Made by a program: the position numbers and the translations under genes
From: Jaenimonas drosophilae
Lineage: Eukaryota; Euglenozoa; Kinetoplastea; Trypanosomatida; Trypanosomatidae
NCBI GenBank assembly: GCA_030849065.1
Contig: JASAON010001527.1
Coordinates: 1 to 47,587, forward strand
DNA length: 47,587 nucleotides
Direction: 5' to 3'
In this document: positions 1-9,952 of the stretch, piece by piece
Position numbering within the stretch: the first letter of the stretch is position 1
Layout of the letters: each line of letters begins with the position of its first letter
Notes under the pieces: generated by a model
The model's input: only the letters and a program-made list of their open reading frames with translations
Databases searched by the model: none
Told to the model about the DNA's origin: nothing

Positions 1-2200
1 CACTAAGATCACAGCCAATGGTGGGCACTGCACAGGGAAACAACTTTCTTCCGTCTCACCCGAATGGTCTTCCAGGTGTGATGGGAGGGTGGCCCATGAT
101 GCCTAATCGATGAATAGTCTCGTAGGACTATGTGAAGCTGCGATTCATTGCCGATTAGGTTCAAGGATTTCTGATGTTTCTGATTTGCGCGCTGTGTGAT
201 GTTCTTTTGTTTTCCATTGTAGCTCTTTCTTCCTCTTCTGTGGTTTTGGCATTGATGATGTTCGTGCTCTTATTTTCCCTCAGTACGTAGTGAGTCAATT
301 GGGGCCATTCGTTGTTTGTTTGGTCATTGCACCAGGAGCTCTACTGTTGATGCTGGTGGTATCATCGCAAGATGCTGTTTAGAATTGTTTGGCAGTGTGT
401 CTGGTGGCATTACATCCCCTGTATCTGCACTTTCTCTCTATTGAGACGTTTTGCAGGAAGCAATTGTTGTTTCGAAGATTCTGTGTTCATTTACATCGTG
501 TTTCAGCCCACAATCTTCTAATGCCTCGAGTATTCTTCGTGCTTTCCGTGAGAGTGTTGAGTGAGCCACTTGCGTCTTTCTATTTCCTCAGGAGTGTGAT
601 AGCGTGATGCAGAGGTTTGGCCAAAATAAACGAACTTGTGAATCAGATGACGACTTCTGTTGTATATTCTCGGTATTTTCGTGGTCGTCACGATTTCTAT
701 CTTCCGACTCTTTGGTGAAAGTGACGAAACGTCTCTCTGCTCCTCTGCATACTGAGCACGTTGTATGTTCACTGCTTCATTCCATGATTATGTTCAAACG
801 AAGGACTATGTCATTTGCATGTGAACTGGTTCACATTTGATGCAAGGATGGCATGTCGATGCGTGCAGCAGGACCAACGGTCACTCATCGTCTTGCCACT
901 GCGCAGTACCACCTGCGTGATCCATCAACGCGAGTCGTTGTGTCGTAACAACAAACTGATGTGCCCGTCATAACCATAATAATTGCCGATCTAAAGAGTT
1001 TGCTGATGCGGAATGCTTCCGATTCATTCCCTCCATCACACAACAGGAAGTCGAAATTCTTCCTCCTTTTATCCTGTACAGAAGTGTTTTCCCACGTGTT
1101 GCGCAAGAGAACTGTCTTGAGTGTCAAAGTTCGTGTTGTATCGCACCGCGTGTGAAAATGGTAGAAGATGTACTTATTGTTGCTTCTCGAGCCAATGAAG
1201 TGGAAGTCAGATCCTATTCCACCGTTGCGATGCACAAGTGGCTTTCTCGTTCAACAATTTTTCCGCGAACAGCGTACACGAGACCATGCACCGACAAGGT
1301 ATTCCTTTCGAAATTTATATTATCACTTCTTGTTTGTGTCTCTCTCTTCAAGCAATCCTGCAGCGTCACCGTACCCGATATTCTTCCATGGCAAGAAGTG
1401 CAATGGTCGGATGCTACTTGGATTAAGTCCCATTTCCCCTTGAACACCCCCCGTTCGCGTTGTCTTTTACTTGTTTTTGTTTTGTTTACCTACTGGAGGA
1501 AGTTGCAGGACTTTTTTTGATGGCAGAGATGAAGGGCCTGTCTATATTGTTCTACAGAGGCTCCAAACGTAATTGTGTGTGACGACGATGGCCTCGACGA
1601 GTCCGTGTTCGTTCTGTTGCAGCTTTTTGTTATGTACTGTTCAGCCGGAGAACGATACTGGTGAGAATCAATGCCTTCCTCCTCCCCCCACACACACTCG
1701 ATTTGCGCGGAGCGCTGACTCCCCATCGATCGTGATGTGACTACTGTATGTGGGTCTGATGCCTCCTGTCCTCAGTCGTCTTCATTCCGCCCTTCTTGAG
1801 TTTCAGTTTTTTTTTTTGGACCCCTTTCTTTTTGTCGTCTCTGAGAATGTTTTCACACATGTATCTCACCTGCCTTTACGCCATCTCCATGAGCGAGGCA
1901 CGCATCCGTGCAGCACATTCTAAAAGAGCTTCCCCTTTCTCTGATGTTAAGATTTCTCTCTTGTTACCTCAATTCATCCATTTCAATGATGACGTGCGCA
2001 TCATTTTCTCGTCAGATGAATTATGTGGAGACCAAGTGATTGACTCTCACATCATCTGACCACCTCCGACACTGTCCAAGGAATATGATCACTTTCATTC
2101 TATCATTTAGCAGTTATTGAAAACAAACCCCTACGCCTGTACGCTTTGGCATCCTAAGTGTGAAGCATGTGGAACTTTCCGTGAACAAACGGCGCATTAT
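1..2200. other. Intergenic or 3' UTR, no gene seen
   Basis: No frame on either strand holds a convincing protein; open frames are short, overlap one another and often begin at non-ATG codons. ATG occurs at ordinary density, the last one at 2167-2169. The stretch is probably the 3' UTR and spacer of a gene lying before the window. The only local structure I see is the nested inverted repeat at 102-159. Confidence 0.6.
102..159. repeat. Nested imperfect hairpin
   Basis: CCTAATCG (102-109) pairs with CGATTAGG (152-159). ATGAAT (110-115) pairs with ATTCAT (143-148), leaving TGC (149-151) as a bulge. Inside, TAGTC (115-119) can pair with GACTA (126-130) around a 6-nt loop, sharing base 115. The size is like a single-hairpin kinetoplastid H/ACA-type snoRNA, but no convincing AGA box follows the 3' arm, so a functional RNA is only a possibility. 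Confidence 0.25.
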
Positions 2201-2241
2201 CCTCTCTTCTTCTTCCTCGTTTTCTTTCTCTCTTAAAGCAG
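2201..2241 (+). promoter_or_regulatory. Predicted spliced-leader acceptor, outermost
   Basis: A near-pure pyrimidine tract (2201-2234, one G) is followed by AAAG and CAG, giving AG at 2237-2238 and 2240-2241. It lies about 70 nt downstream of the last ATG (2167) before the ATG-free leader, so it is the best candidate for the 5' end of the longest mRNA of the gene at 4996. Confidence 0.5.
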
Positions 2242-2876
2242 GTAATCTCCCCGCAACAACGCAAGCCTCTGTGCATTCGTATCGACGGGAGTACTCTCGC
2301 TGGTTTCTCACCTACGCCGGAAGTTGCTGCGCAGACTCGTGCCGTAGGTTGATAAACAGTCGCAAAACATAAAAGCAAAAACAAAAAAAAACTAAGCTTT
2401 TCTAGCAGTAGTGGTGTCCCTCCTTGCTGAGCAAGTGTTCGTGGCATAGTGGACAGTTCGTTTTCAGAGAACCCCACTCGACCACTCTCTTCGTTCTACT
2501 GTGGATATATACCTTTGTAGGCAACCTATATAACAGCCAGCCACAAGAGAAGCGTTTTCGCATCATCGAACCTCCGCCGTAGGACTAATCTACTGGTGGT
2601 CGATCACGTGTTAGACGACTTCTCATCACTGATTTTTTTTTCTTTTTATTGGATTCAGCTGTTTCCGTTGCTAAGCAAAGCACTCCCTCTTTTTCTCCTT
2701 ATTCCTCTTTGGTGTACTTTGGTTTGCTCCCTTCCCCCATCACCTCCCTCCCCTCTCGTGCGTTTGATCTTCCACTTTTTGTCGTGCTTCTGGTATTTGT
2801 TCTAAGTTTTCTTTTTTCTATCTTTCATTCTGGCCAACAAGCGGCGGCGACTCTAGCTGTGGAGTACTTATCGCCA

Positions 2877-2933
2877 CTTTTTTTTGCCACTTCTTTTTCT
2901 TTTTTCCTTTTTTTTTTTCTGTTCTGTTCGCAG
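2877..2933 (+). promoter_or_regulatory. Candidate internal spliced-leader acceptor
   Basis: About 50 nt of almost uninterrupted pyrimidine, including an 11-T run, ends in GTTCGCAG with AG at 2932-2933. It is the strongest polypyrimidine tract in the first 5 kb. Use of it would give a leader of about 2.06 kb, still without an ATG. Confidence 0.45.
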
Positions 2934-4528
2934 TTTTGGTGCATCATCAGAATTGTCTGCTCCGCTTCCCCTATCTTCCTACACGTACTTCTCCGTTGCC
3001 ACCCCTCTTGCCGCCCCACGACCCTTTTCCTCGTCCTTCCTCTACAACCGGCGCAGGTCTCCTCGACTGGCCATCTTGTCTACTGTTGCTGCCTGAGCAC
3101 TGGTGCAACATCAAACTCCGACGTATCACTGACTTAGAAGAAAGGTGAGGGCAGCGAGTGTCCAATTCTTTCAGTTGTTGCCTCTTTTTTTTGTTTCCGT
3201 CTTTGGCCAGACTGTCAGATCACATTGCGTACAGTTTCAAGAAGTCGTGAAAGGTGTTCTCAAAGAGAAAAGCACGTGGCTACTGGAATATTCACAACAG
3301 CTAGCATTTTTTTTGGCACGACCAACCAGGTTCTTCTTATTGCCGTGCCGCACCACTTTTCTCTGAGACTGCTTTTGTTCCTCACACCCAATTGCTGTGA
3401 GGTGTATTTGTTGATCAGACGTTGGGCTCAGCTCTCTTTCTCTGTGTGATCTGTCGTTCCCCACTGGTTCCTAGGTTGTGCTAAGCGAGCAACTCCAGTG
3501 TCACAGCAACTTCACTCAAGACAGTACCATCACAGAGGTGGAACACACGAGGTTGTGTGGTCTCCGATTATTGAAGAATCTGCATTTCTGCCCTTCTCAA
3601 ATTTGTGGCATCAAGGGGCAACACTTTCTCTCCGATTTGCACGTCAATTGCGGAAGGAGATCCGCATTTTGTCATTTGTTTTTGATCAGGGGCACCAATC
3701 CTGTGTGTCTATCTGTTTCTGGGCATTCATTCTACGTAGCTGCATCCAGTTTCTCATACGAGAATCTTGTGATCTGTGGACGCGACTCGTTGACAAGAGA
3801 GTTCAGTCATCTCGTAGTACTTCTGTTTGTGCCTTTTTCCGTTATTTTTTGTTTTGGAATACTCAGGGGTTTCTCTCTTCCCGTCTTTTTGCTGAATTTT
3901 GTGTGGACGTCTTGCATTGCGACAGTTTTTTGCGGATTTCATCTGGAACAGATTCTACGTCGGGATATACAGAAAACGTCCCTTCCACACAGGTGCCGCA
4001 TACTGCAGTCGCGTGATCCCATCTACATAGGCACCCGTTCTTGCTTGCGTTCACTACCCCAATTTCCTTGCTCGGACCTCCATACACCTCGCTGAGGACA
4101 AAGGTGTGAGTCATCAGATTTTGGTGTGCTTGCTTGCTCAACACTTGCTAGCACATACCCATTATTCTCATACCAGAGGCTTGAAATCAGGGGGTACCCA
4201 CATAGGCTCCACTGTGTGCTGTGAGAATACCCTTCCACCCACACTGATACTCAATATACTGTTTGCTCTAGCAGCGTCTTGCGGCACGCCATTGCGATCA
4301 ACGTGAAGTGGGTCCTTTTCTTTTGGACAAGGGAAGCCTCGTTTTTCACTCCTTCGTCCGTCGAAAGAGAAGCCAGATACATTGCAGGCGATTGTGAAGC
4401 CATCAACGTCTGCATTCCTTCGGTGTGCTGATTCAGTCGAAGGATTGCGCTGCACAGGACCAGAGAGAAAACAAGTGGGCTTTATATAGTCAGTAGATTT
4501 GATCAAAGTGCACGCATTGGCTACACCC

Positions 4529-4566
4529 CCCCTTTTTTTTACACGACTCCTCTTTGTGTTGTTCAG
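4529..4566 (+). promoter_or_regulatory. Candidate internal spliced-leader acceptor
   Basis: A C7T8-type tract followed by CTCCTCTTTGTGTTGTTCAG gives AG at 4565-4566. Use of it would give a leader of about 430 nt, closer to usual kinetoplastid length. Confidence 0.45.
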
Positions 4567-4836
4567 TTTCATCCACTCTTTTCTGAGTTATTCCTTTTTT
4601 CTTCTTTACGTCTATTTCTCACTTTTATTGGGGAAGAGTGAACTTTGGGTTTGCTGCTTCTGTTCTTTTCGTTGTCCTTTGCCACTCTCTCCATTGCTTC
4701 AAAGAGGATTAGTTTGCCAGAAATCTCACGCGCAATCCTTTCCTTCCTCGCTCTAAACAGCAAGTACATTCATACGGTACCTTTGTATTTTCCTTGCTGG
4801 TTTGTGGGCCGCATTCTTCTTCTTCACGTCACGCCA

Positions 4837-4859
4837 GCCTTCTTTTTCGATTCGTCCAG
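4837..4859 (+). promoter_or_regulatory. Candidate proximal spliced-leader acceptor
   Basis: CCTTCTTTTTCGATTCGTCCAG places AG at 4858-4859, 137 nt before the start codon at 4996. No ATG intervenes. This may be the main acceptor if the long leader is not used. Confidence 0.45.
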
Positions 4860-4995
4860 TAATTTCCCATATTTGGTTTCCTTCTTTTCTTGTGTCGTGA
4901 TTTCCTATTTGTGGGTGCTATTTGGGAGACTTCAAAATTGACGGTGACGTAGAATTCCAAAAAGTGTGATCGCTGAGCAAAGCCACTACACCAAC

Positions 4996-7900
4996 ATGGG
5001 CGGCATTCCTTCGAGGGAGTCACCATCCCTCTTCTCGTACTTCAGAGGAAGTTATGAAGTGGGTCTAATTCCACTCACAAAACAATTTTTTGGGAGAGAG
5101 GATGAAGAACCCCGACACGCAGTTGGAAGTTCAAGTGGTCAGAATCAGTACAAAGGAGTGAACCGTGGACAGTTGCGGCGCCAATTGCTGCTAATGCGTC
5201 AGGATCCTGCGGTACGATACTCTAATTCCAGGGATAGTCATAGCATCATTCAATCAATTATGGCCTTTTTGGAGAAAGAAGACAAGAAAACTACTTCGTT
5301 GGGCGATCTCCCGACAGAGAAGGATGTTCACACGAGCCCCTTGCGCAGTTCTTCTGCCGCAACATCCTCTGAAGCTCTCCCAGAAAAGGGGGAACGGGGA
5401 ACTGCTACTGCCGCCGCCAACGAAATCTCTTTGGGAGAACTTGGGGAGGATCTTGAAGCGGCGCTTCATGACTTGGTGAAAGACCCGGCGGAAATTGCAC
5501 GTGTGAGGGAAGCGATTTGGAAGCATTACTGGAGTGTGATGCCCGAGAATCACTTTACTGAAAGTGACTTGGATGCTTTTTTGAATCTCGTTGAAGCCAC
5601 CTTATATGATACAGATCGAGACATGCTTCTTGATCCCTTATACCCCAAGCCTGATCATGCTCAGCTTGGTGAAAACTCATCATCGGCATCCCGACCATCT
5701 GCCTTTTTCCCAGTTCCTTGCGCACTGTGTCTCGCGTATCCGGAGGGGAAGGAGCGTGATGGCTGTTTTACATTGGATGGCCGAAACATCAACATTATTG
5801 GCTACTTCGGCCTCTTGACACAAGACATGGAACGCGCTCTAAAAGTTTCAAAGCGTGATTGCTCATCATCGAAGTCACAGATGAATGGGGGCGAACAGGT
5901 ACAACAGAACGGTAGTGCAGATGTGCCCAAGCATGTGTTTTCACTGCCCAAGAGTAGGACCTCTTTGGACACATTGGACTCAATGCGAGCGGATGGCGCA
6001 GTGTACGAAACGTTGAACAAACCAGAAAACTACAAGAGCGCAGGCGAGCATGAACTGTTCCTCAATACAGCCATCCTTACATCAGCAGGCGATCGTACCC
6101 TTGAGCGCGTTCTCGTTCTTGCAGCTGTTATGCTTCGGCAACAGTTTCATGCAGCCTACCGCCGCTATCTGATTCAGAAAAAAGAACTGTCGGCGTGTGC
6201 GATTCCGTCTGGCGCGATTGAATCCACTTCTGGGCTCAATCCACCCGTTCATATCATCACCGCGCCGCAAGCCAACCCGGTGTATGCCACTTCATCAATC
6301 CCGGGAGTGTCTATCCCTACTTCAGCGCTATCCAACCCTCTGCTAGGATGCACCCTCCCGCCTTTGCCAAGTAACATGTTTACGCCACTTCCACTAGGTG
6401 GAAGTCCAGAAGCAATTGCGAATGCAGCCATTACCCATTCCTACTTTCTTCGTCCGGGAAAGCCTGATAGCTCCACCTCATCATCGCAACTGCAGTGGAT
6501 TGAGGGAACTGGAAGCCAACATTATGTGTGTGAGCAAGGAGGTGTCTCTGGAGGGCTGATTTCAATATCTGCTGCGGAAGAAGACAGCATGTCACAGGCT
6601 TTAGCCAACCGTTTGGAGCAGCTTGCCGTTTCTATTGAGATTGCCAGCAACAACTATACATCCTTGAAGTCGCTGACTGAAAACTTCGCCTTCCTGCACT
6701 GCCAGGTAAGCCTAGATTCCGACGATGCTTGCATGGAACTGGTGGATCTTCCAGTAATCTCAAGCAATACTGCGGTAAGCTTTGAGAAGCAATCCAACAA
6801 CAACAGCGTCAATAACATTAGTTCATACAGTGTTCAGAACGCTAGTATGAGCAGCAAAAATCATGCCATGGCTGGTGAGCCAGAAGGGATGAGCAGCCGC
6901 AGTATGAGCCATGATGTCCACCTGGACTCCGTCGGAAGCCCCGTGCAGAACAGAGAGGATGGTCCGTCGGAGAAACCGCAGGATCACTCTGCTTTTCAAC
7001 TCTCTCCATCCTCTGCTATAATTCTACATATGCAGCCTTCCTACTTCCGTCAGTCCTGCATGTGGGCCAGCTGTCTGTTTCACTTTCCTGCTCGCCTCCT
7101 CGGCCATTGGGTGCAGTATAAGCTCAAGGATGAGTGCGACCATCTTCGTCATGTCCTTCAGAACAAAGATATGCTCATTGCTCAGTGGAGGCAATTCCAC
7201 AGAGAACACGCGCTCAGTTACTTGGGTGAGCACACCGTGCGACTTCTGCAGCACGTCCGCGCACTCCAAGATGAGACAGAGAGGGCACGGACACTCCCAA
7301 TCACCAATTGGGACCCAGATAACTTGTTCATCAATCTTGATGGAAGAAAGTATGCACTGCACAACAGCCAATTTGGAACCATGCTTATTGGAGTTCGCAC
7401 CCCTCATGCAACTGGCGCCAACACGTCCAGCTCCAACAACATTGGATCATTCTCCGGAAAACGAAATGGAAACAGCTCGTCTGCACTGGATTTTATGCAC
7501 GAACATGCAAATGACCTGAATGCGCAGCGCAATCGCAATGCCCCTATGCACTTTCCGGCAGGTGTTGCCTACAACAACGGCGCGACCTTTCTTGCTGCTG
7601 CTCCACAGACAATGCATATGTCGCCACCGCAGTTCCACAATGTGACGACCATGGCGGGTCCTACGGGTCCTGCAGCGGTCCCCACCGCTTTGCCGGGCTC
7701 TGTGGCAATGATGATGGGCCGCACTCCTCCGCAGGCGCACGGCGTTGTACCACAGCCCATGTATCCTGCATTTCAGGCCTCTCCGGGGGCAATTCCGTTC
7801 ACCGTGGCCAGCGGCAACACTGCGGCGATGCCAATGGGAGCACAAAACGCATATATCATTAGCCCAGGCTCCGGTAAAATTACTCCAGGCATTGCTACCG

Positions 7901-8790
7901 GACCGCCGTCCAGCACTGCGTCACCTGCACAAAACATCGTATATATGGATCAATCCCATACCATGATGATGAACGGCATGCGAATGATGCTGCCGACTTG
8001 TTCTTCGCAGGCACTCAACCCCGTCTCCCAGCCGCCCGTATCGTCTTCCCCACAGGCGTCTCCAGGGAATCTGGTTCTGGCTGGCCCTCTACCCACCACA
8101 GCGAATCCCAATACTTACCACGACCCAAGGAATTTCGCACGTACTGCCCTTCCCCAAATGTCGTCATCCCCAACGGGTGCCCCCTTCTTCCCACTTCAAA
8201 CAGCTGGTGTGCCAGCCCCAACAGCGTACTACCTCGGCTCCATGGGAGAAACTCCCGGAAACAAAGCCTCAATGCCCAGTGTGGTCTCTGGCAACGATCT
8301 CACTCCAGGCATGTCGTCCTTTGAACTGCCTTCTGTCTTGCCTACCCGCCCAGTGGCTGACTACACTGGAGGCCACAGTAACAACCCCAGTAACAACAGC
8401 AGTCGCCACACTCTTCCGTCCACTACTGTTCTCCATCCCTCGTTTCAATCCCCTTCTGTACCCCTAATGGCATCCAGTCCAGGTCAGTTTGTGAGTAATA
8501 CTCAAAACATCACGAATACTGTAAAACCTGGTGGAAGTGCACCTCCACAATTCACTTACACCCTGTGCAATGGGGTGCCTGTCATGTGTGTGCCACAGAT
8601 GGATGCACAGGCTGTGCCAACGCGTGTGGACACAACCAGTGGCACAGTTCCGGCGAACCCACTTCAACCGCCTCAGTCACAGTCTTCGACATCGCAACAT
8701 CCGATGTATACGCTCTCCATGTCCCCCCCTGGCGGCTTTCAGCAACCACAGTCAGCTCCATCCTTCATGTACCAGCCAACCTATTTTTGA
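4996..8790 (+). CDS. Predicted N-myristoylated protein, 1,264 aa, unknown function
   Basis: I do not recognise a family. The open frame begins at a GTG (4966), but the first ATG for 2.8 kb is at 4996 and gives MGGIPS, which fits the N-myristoylation consensus (Gly2, Ser6), so that start is chosen. Membrane anchoring is inferred. Residues 1-300 and about 350-400 look folded. A compact block at about 681-802 is rich in Trp, Cys, His and aromatics (around SCMWASCLFHF and ITNWDPDNLFINLDG) and is the best candidate domain. About 803-1264 is low-complexity Pro/Ser/Thr/Met/Asn/Gln sequence, probably disordered, and resembles tails of RNA-binding or scaffold proteins. No transmembrane helix or signal peptide is evident. 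The ATG-free leader suggests special translational handling. Confidence 0.9.
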   Translation: MGGIPSRESPSLFSYFRGSYEVGLIPLTKQFFGREDEEPRHAVGSSSGQNQYKGVNRGQLRRQLLLMRQDPAVRYSNSRDSHSIIQSIMAFLEKEDKKTTSLGDLPTEKDVHTSPLRSSSAATSSEALPEKGERGTATAAANEISLGELGEDLEAALHDLVKDPAEIARVREAIWKHYWSVMPENHFTESDLDAFLNLVEATLYDTDRDMLLDPLYPKPDHAQLGENSSSASRPSAFFPVPCALCLAYPEGKERDGCFTLDGRNINIIGYFGLLTQDMERALKVSKRDCSSSKSQMNGGEQVQQNGSADVPKHVFSLPKSRTSLDTLDSMRADGAVYETLNKPENYKSAGEHELFLNTAILTSAGDRTLERVLVLAAVMLRQQFHAAYRRYLIQKKELSACAIPSGAIESTSGLNPPVHIITAPQANPVYATSSIPGVSIPTSALSNPLLGCTLPPLPSNMFTPLPLGGSPEAIANAAITHSYFLRPGKPDSSTSSSQLQWIEGTGSQHYVCEQGGVSGGLISISAAEEDSMSQALANRLEQLAVSIEIASNNYTSLKSLTENFAFLHCQVSLDSDDACMELVDLPVISSNTAVSFEKQSNNNSVNNISSYSVQNASMSSKNHAMAGEPEGMSSRSMSHDVHLDSVGSPVQNREDGPSEKPQDHSAFQLSPSSAIILHMQPSYFRQSCMWASCLFHFPARLLGHWVQYKLKDECDHLRHVLQNKDMLIAQWRQFHREHALSYLGEHTVRLLQHVRALQDETERARTLPITNWDPDNLFINLDGRKYALHNSQFGTMLIGVRTPHATGANTSSSNNIGSFSGKRNGNSSSALDFMHEHANDLNAQRNRNAPMHFPAGVAYNNGATFLAAAPQTMHMSPPQFHNVTTMAGPTGPAAVPTALPGSVAMMMGRTPPQAHGVVPQPMYPAFQASPGAIPFTVASGNTAAMPMGAQNAYIISPGSGKITPGIATGPPSSTASPAQNIVYMDQSHTMMMNGMRMMLPTCSSQALNPVSQPPVSSSPQASPGNLVLAGPLPTTANPNTYHDPRNFARTALPQMSSSPTGAPFFPLQTAGVPAPTAYYLGSMGETPGNKASMPSVVSGNDLTPGMSSFELPSVLPTRPVADYTGGHSNNPSNNSSRHTLPSTTVLHPSFQSPSVPLMASSPGQFVSNTQNITNTVKPGGSAPPQFTYTLCNGVPVMCVPQMDAQAVPTRVDTTSGTVPANPLQPPQSQSSTSQHPMYTLSMSPPGGFQQPQSAPSFMYQPTYF

Positions 8791-9701
8791 TGTAGTTGTT
8801 TAAGTGCGCGTCAACACTTTCGCTGAGGAAAGTCACAAAACAGCATTTGATGGATGCAAATTGCGCACCTCAATTTTATATGTTGATACTTTTTCTGGGT
8901 TTTCATGTACTGCCGTTAACCGGCTGGCGATTGATGGCAACCTCTCGCATGGGGATGACACTTAACGGATATCAGTGACTTCGCCATTCCCACGCCTTCT
9001 GATGCTTCTTTTTCATTCCAATAAGGGCATTGACCTGCACGTGAAGCTCTCGTGTGTTTGAGGGCGATCTCCTCACAACATTCCCCTCTATTCAACGACT
9101 CCTCTGAGATGGAGCGACACTTTTGCTGAAACTGTTTTATTTTTGTTGTTGCTTGTGCCTGGCGTATTGCCATGTTTTCCGTTTTTCTATATGCTTCTGT
9201 TGGTTATGAAGGTTCTTTCTCTTTCTCTCTTCAATTTCTGTGATCGCCGATTGGTGAGGTATTGAGTCATGGGTGTGGTACAACATGCAGGAGGCCCTCC
9301 ATTTTCGCCTCCCTCACAGTATTGTGTTGTACGTCCTTACGGTTGCTCTCCCTGATTACTGAGGATGGTACACCCTGTCTTCTTTCAACGCCTCTCCAGT
9401 TTCTTTTTTTGGGAGTTGAGAAGTGACCTCAGGGTATCTCCCCTGAAAGGGACACTTGGTGTATTGGTTTTTTCCTGTGAAGGTTTCAATGCTCCAGAGT
9501 ACTTCGCAACTATTTCATTTGCCGTTTTTTCTCTCCATGCCAACACAACTCTCTAATGCATGGTTTCTTCTTTTTGTTGTTTTCTTTTATAATCCTGCGC
9601 GTACTGTTTTCTTTGGAAGTGGAGCTCTTTTACTTTTGTTGCCTGGTGATTCCCCGAACATGGCTCTTTACAGTAATTTCCATGACAAGGCGATTTTATT
9701 T

Positions 9702-9725
9702 CATTGAGTGTCTTGACACTCAATG
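9702..9725. repeat. Perfect 11-bp stem-loop
   Basis: CATTGAGTGTC (9702-9712) and GACACTCAATG (9715-9725) are perfect reverse complements separated by TT. As RNA the loop must open by at least one pair. It could be a 3' UTR element of the upstream gene or a protein-binding palindrome. Confidence 0.6.
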
Positions 9726-9733
9726 GTCATGCG

Positions 9734-9952
9734 ATGCTCACCAAGAGCCGTTGGAACGTCAAGGGAAGTGCACCTTCTCCCAAGAATACAGTTCCATCAA
9801 TTCTACCTTTCTTCCCCTCCCAGCAGTTTTCTGCTGTAGCCCGCTCTTCACAGCGCCATTTTCTTGGCGGAAGAGATTGGCTCGTGCCATCAAATATCAA
9901 CGTGCTCACCGATGCGGCAGCACGTGGTGGAGTTGTGATTGACATGAAGTGA
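9734..9952 (+). CDS. Possible small protein, 72 aa
   Basis: An ATG-started frame gives a basic 72-residue protein ending DAAARGGVVIDMK, with amino-acid and codon composition closer to the neighbouring genes than to the T-rich spacer. Against it, the other two + frames are also open across the first part (ATGs at 9682 and 9723), several upstream ATGs separate it from the nearest candidate acceptor (AG 9672-9673), and I recognise no family. It might be a real small gene, a decayed fragment or chance. Confidence 0.3.
   Translation: MLTKSRWNVKGSAPSPKNTVPSILPFFPSQQFSAVARSSQRHFLGGRDWLVPSNINVLTDAAARGGVVIDMK

Larger units (their letters stand above)
2242..4995 (+). promoter_or_regulatory. Very long ATG-free 5' leader
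   Basis: Read line by line, the + strand holds no ATG from 2170 to 4995, while its complement CAT occurs about 45 times by hand count. Stop codons are frequent in all frames, so this is not coding. The first ATG is the start of the gene at 4996. The pattern fits a 5' UTR, or a set of alternative 5' UTRs, under selection against upstream start codons. The region is T-rich with repeated pyrimidine tracts, several of which could serve as alternative trans-splice acceptors (AG at 2933, 3210, 4566 and 4859). Confidence 0.65.

Noticed and set aside
1986..2059. Possible C/D-box snoRNA (ATGATGA at 1986-1992, CTGA at 2056-2059)
   Set aside because: No terminal stem can be formed by the flanks and the internal boxes are unconvincing; such motif pairs are common by chance.
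3478..4095. Two overlapping + strand open frames of 205 and 172 residues
   Set aside because: Neither contains an ATG (the whole region has none), they overlap each other in different frames, and their composition is that of T-rich leader sequence.
4168..4572. Minus-strand open frame of 134 residues
   Set aside because: It is opposite to the direction of all other genes, resembles no family, and has the composition expected from the complement of pyrimidine-rich spacer.
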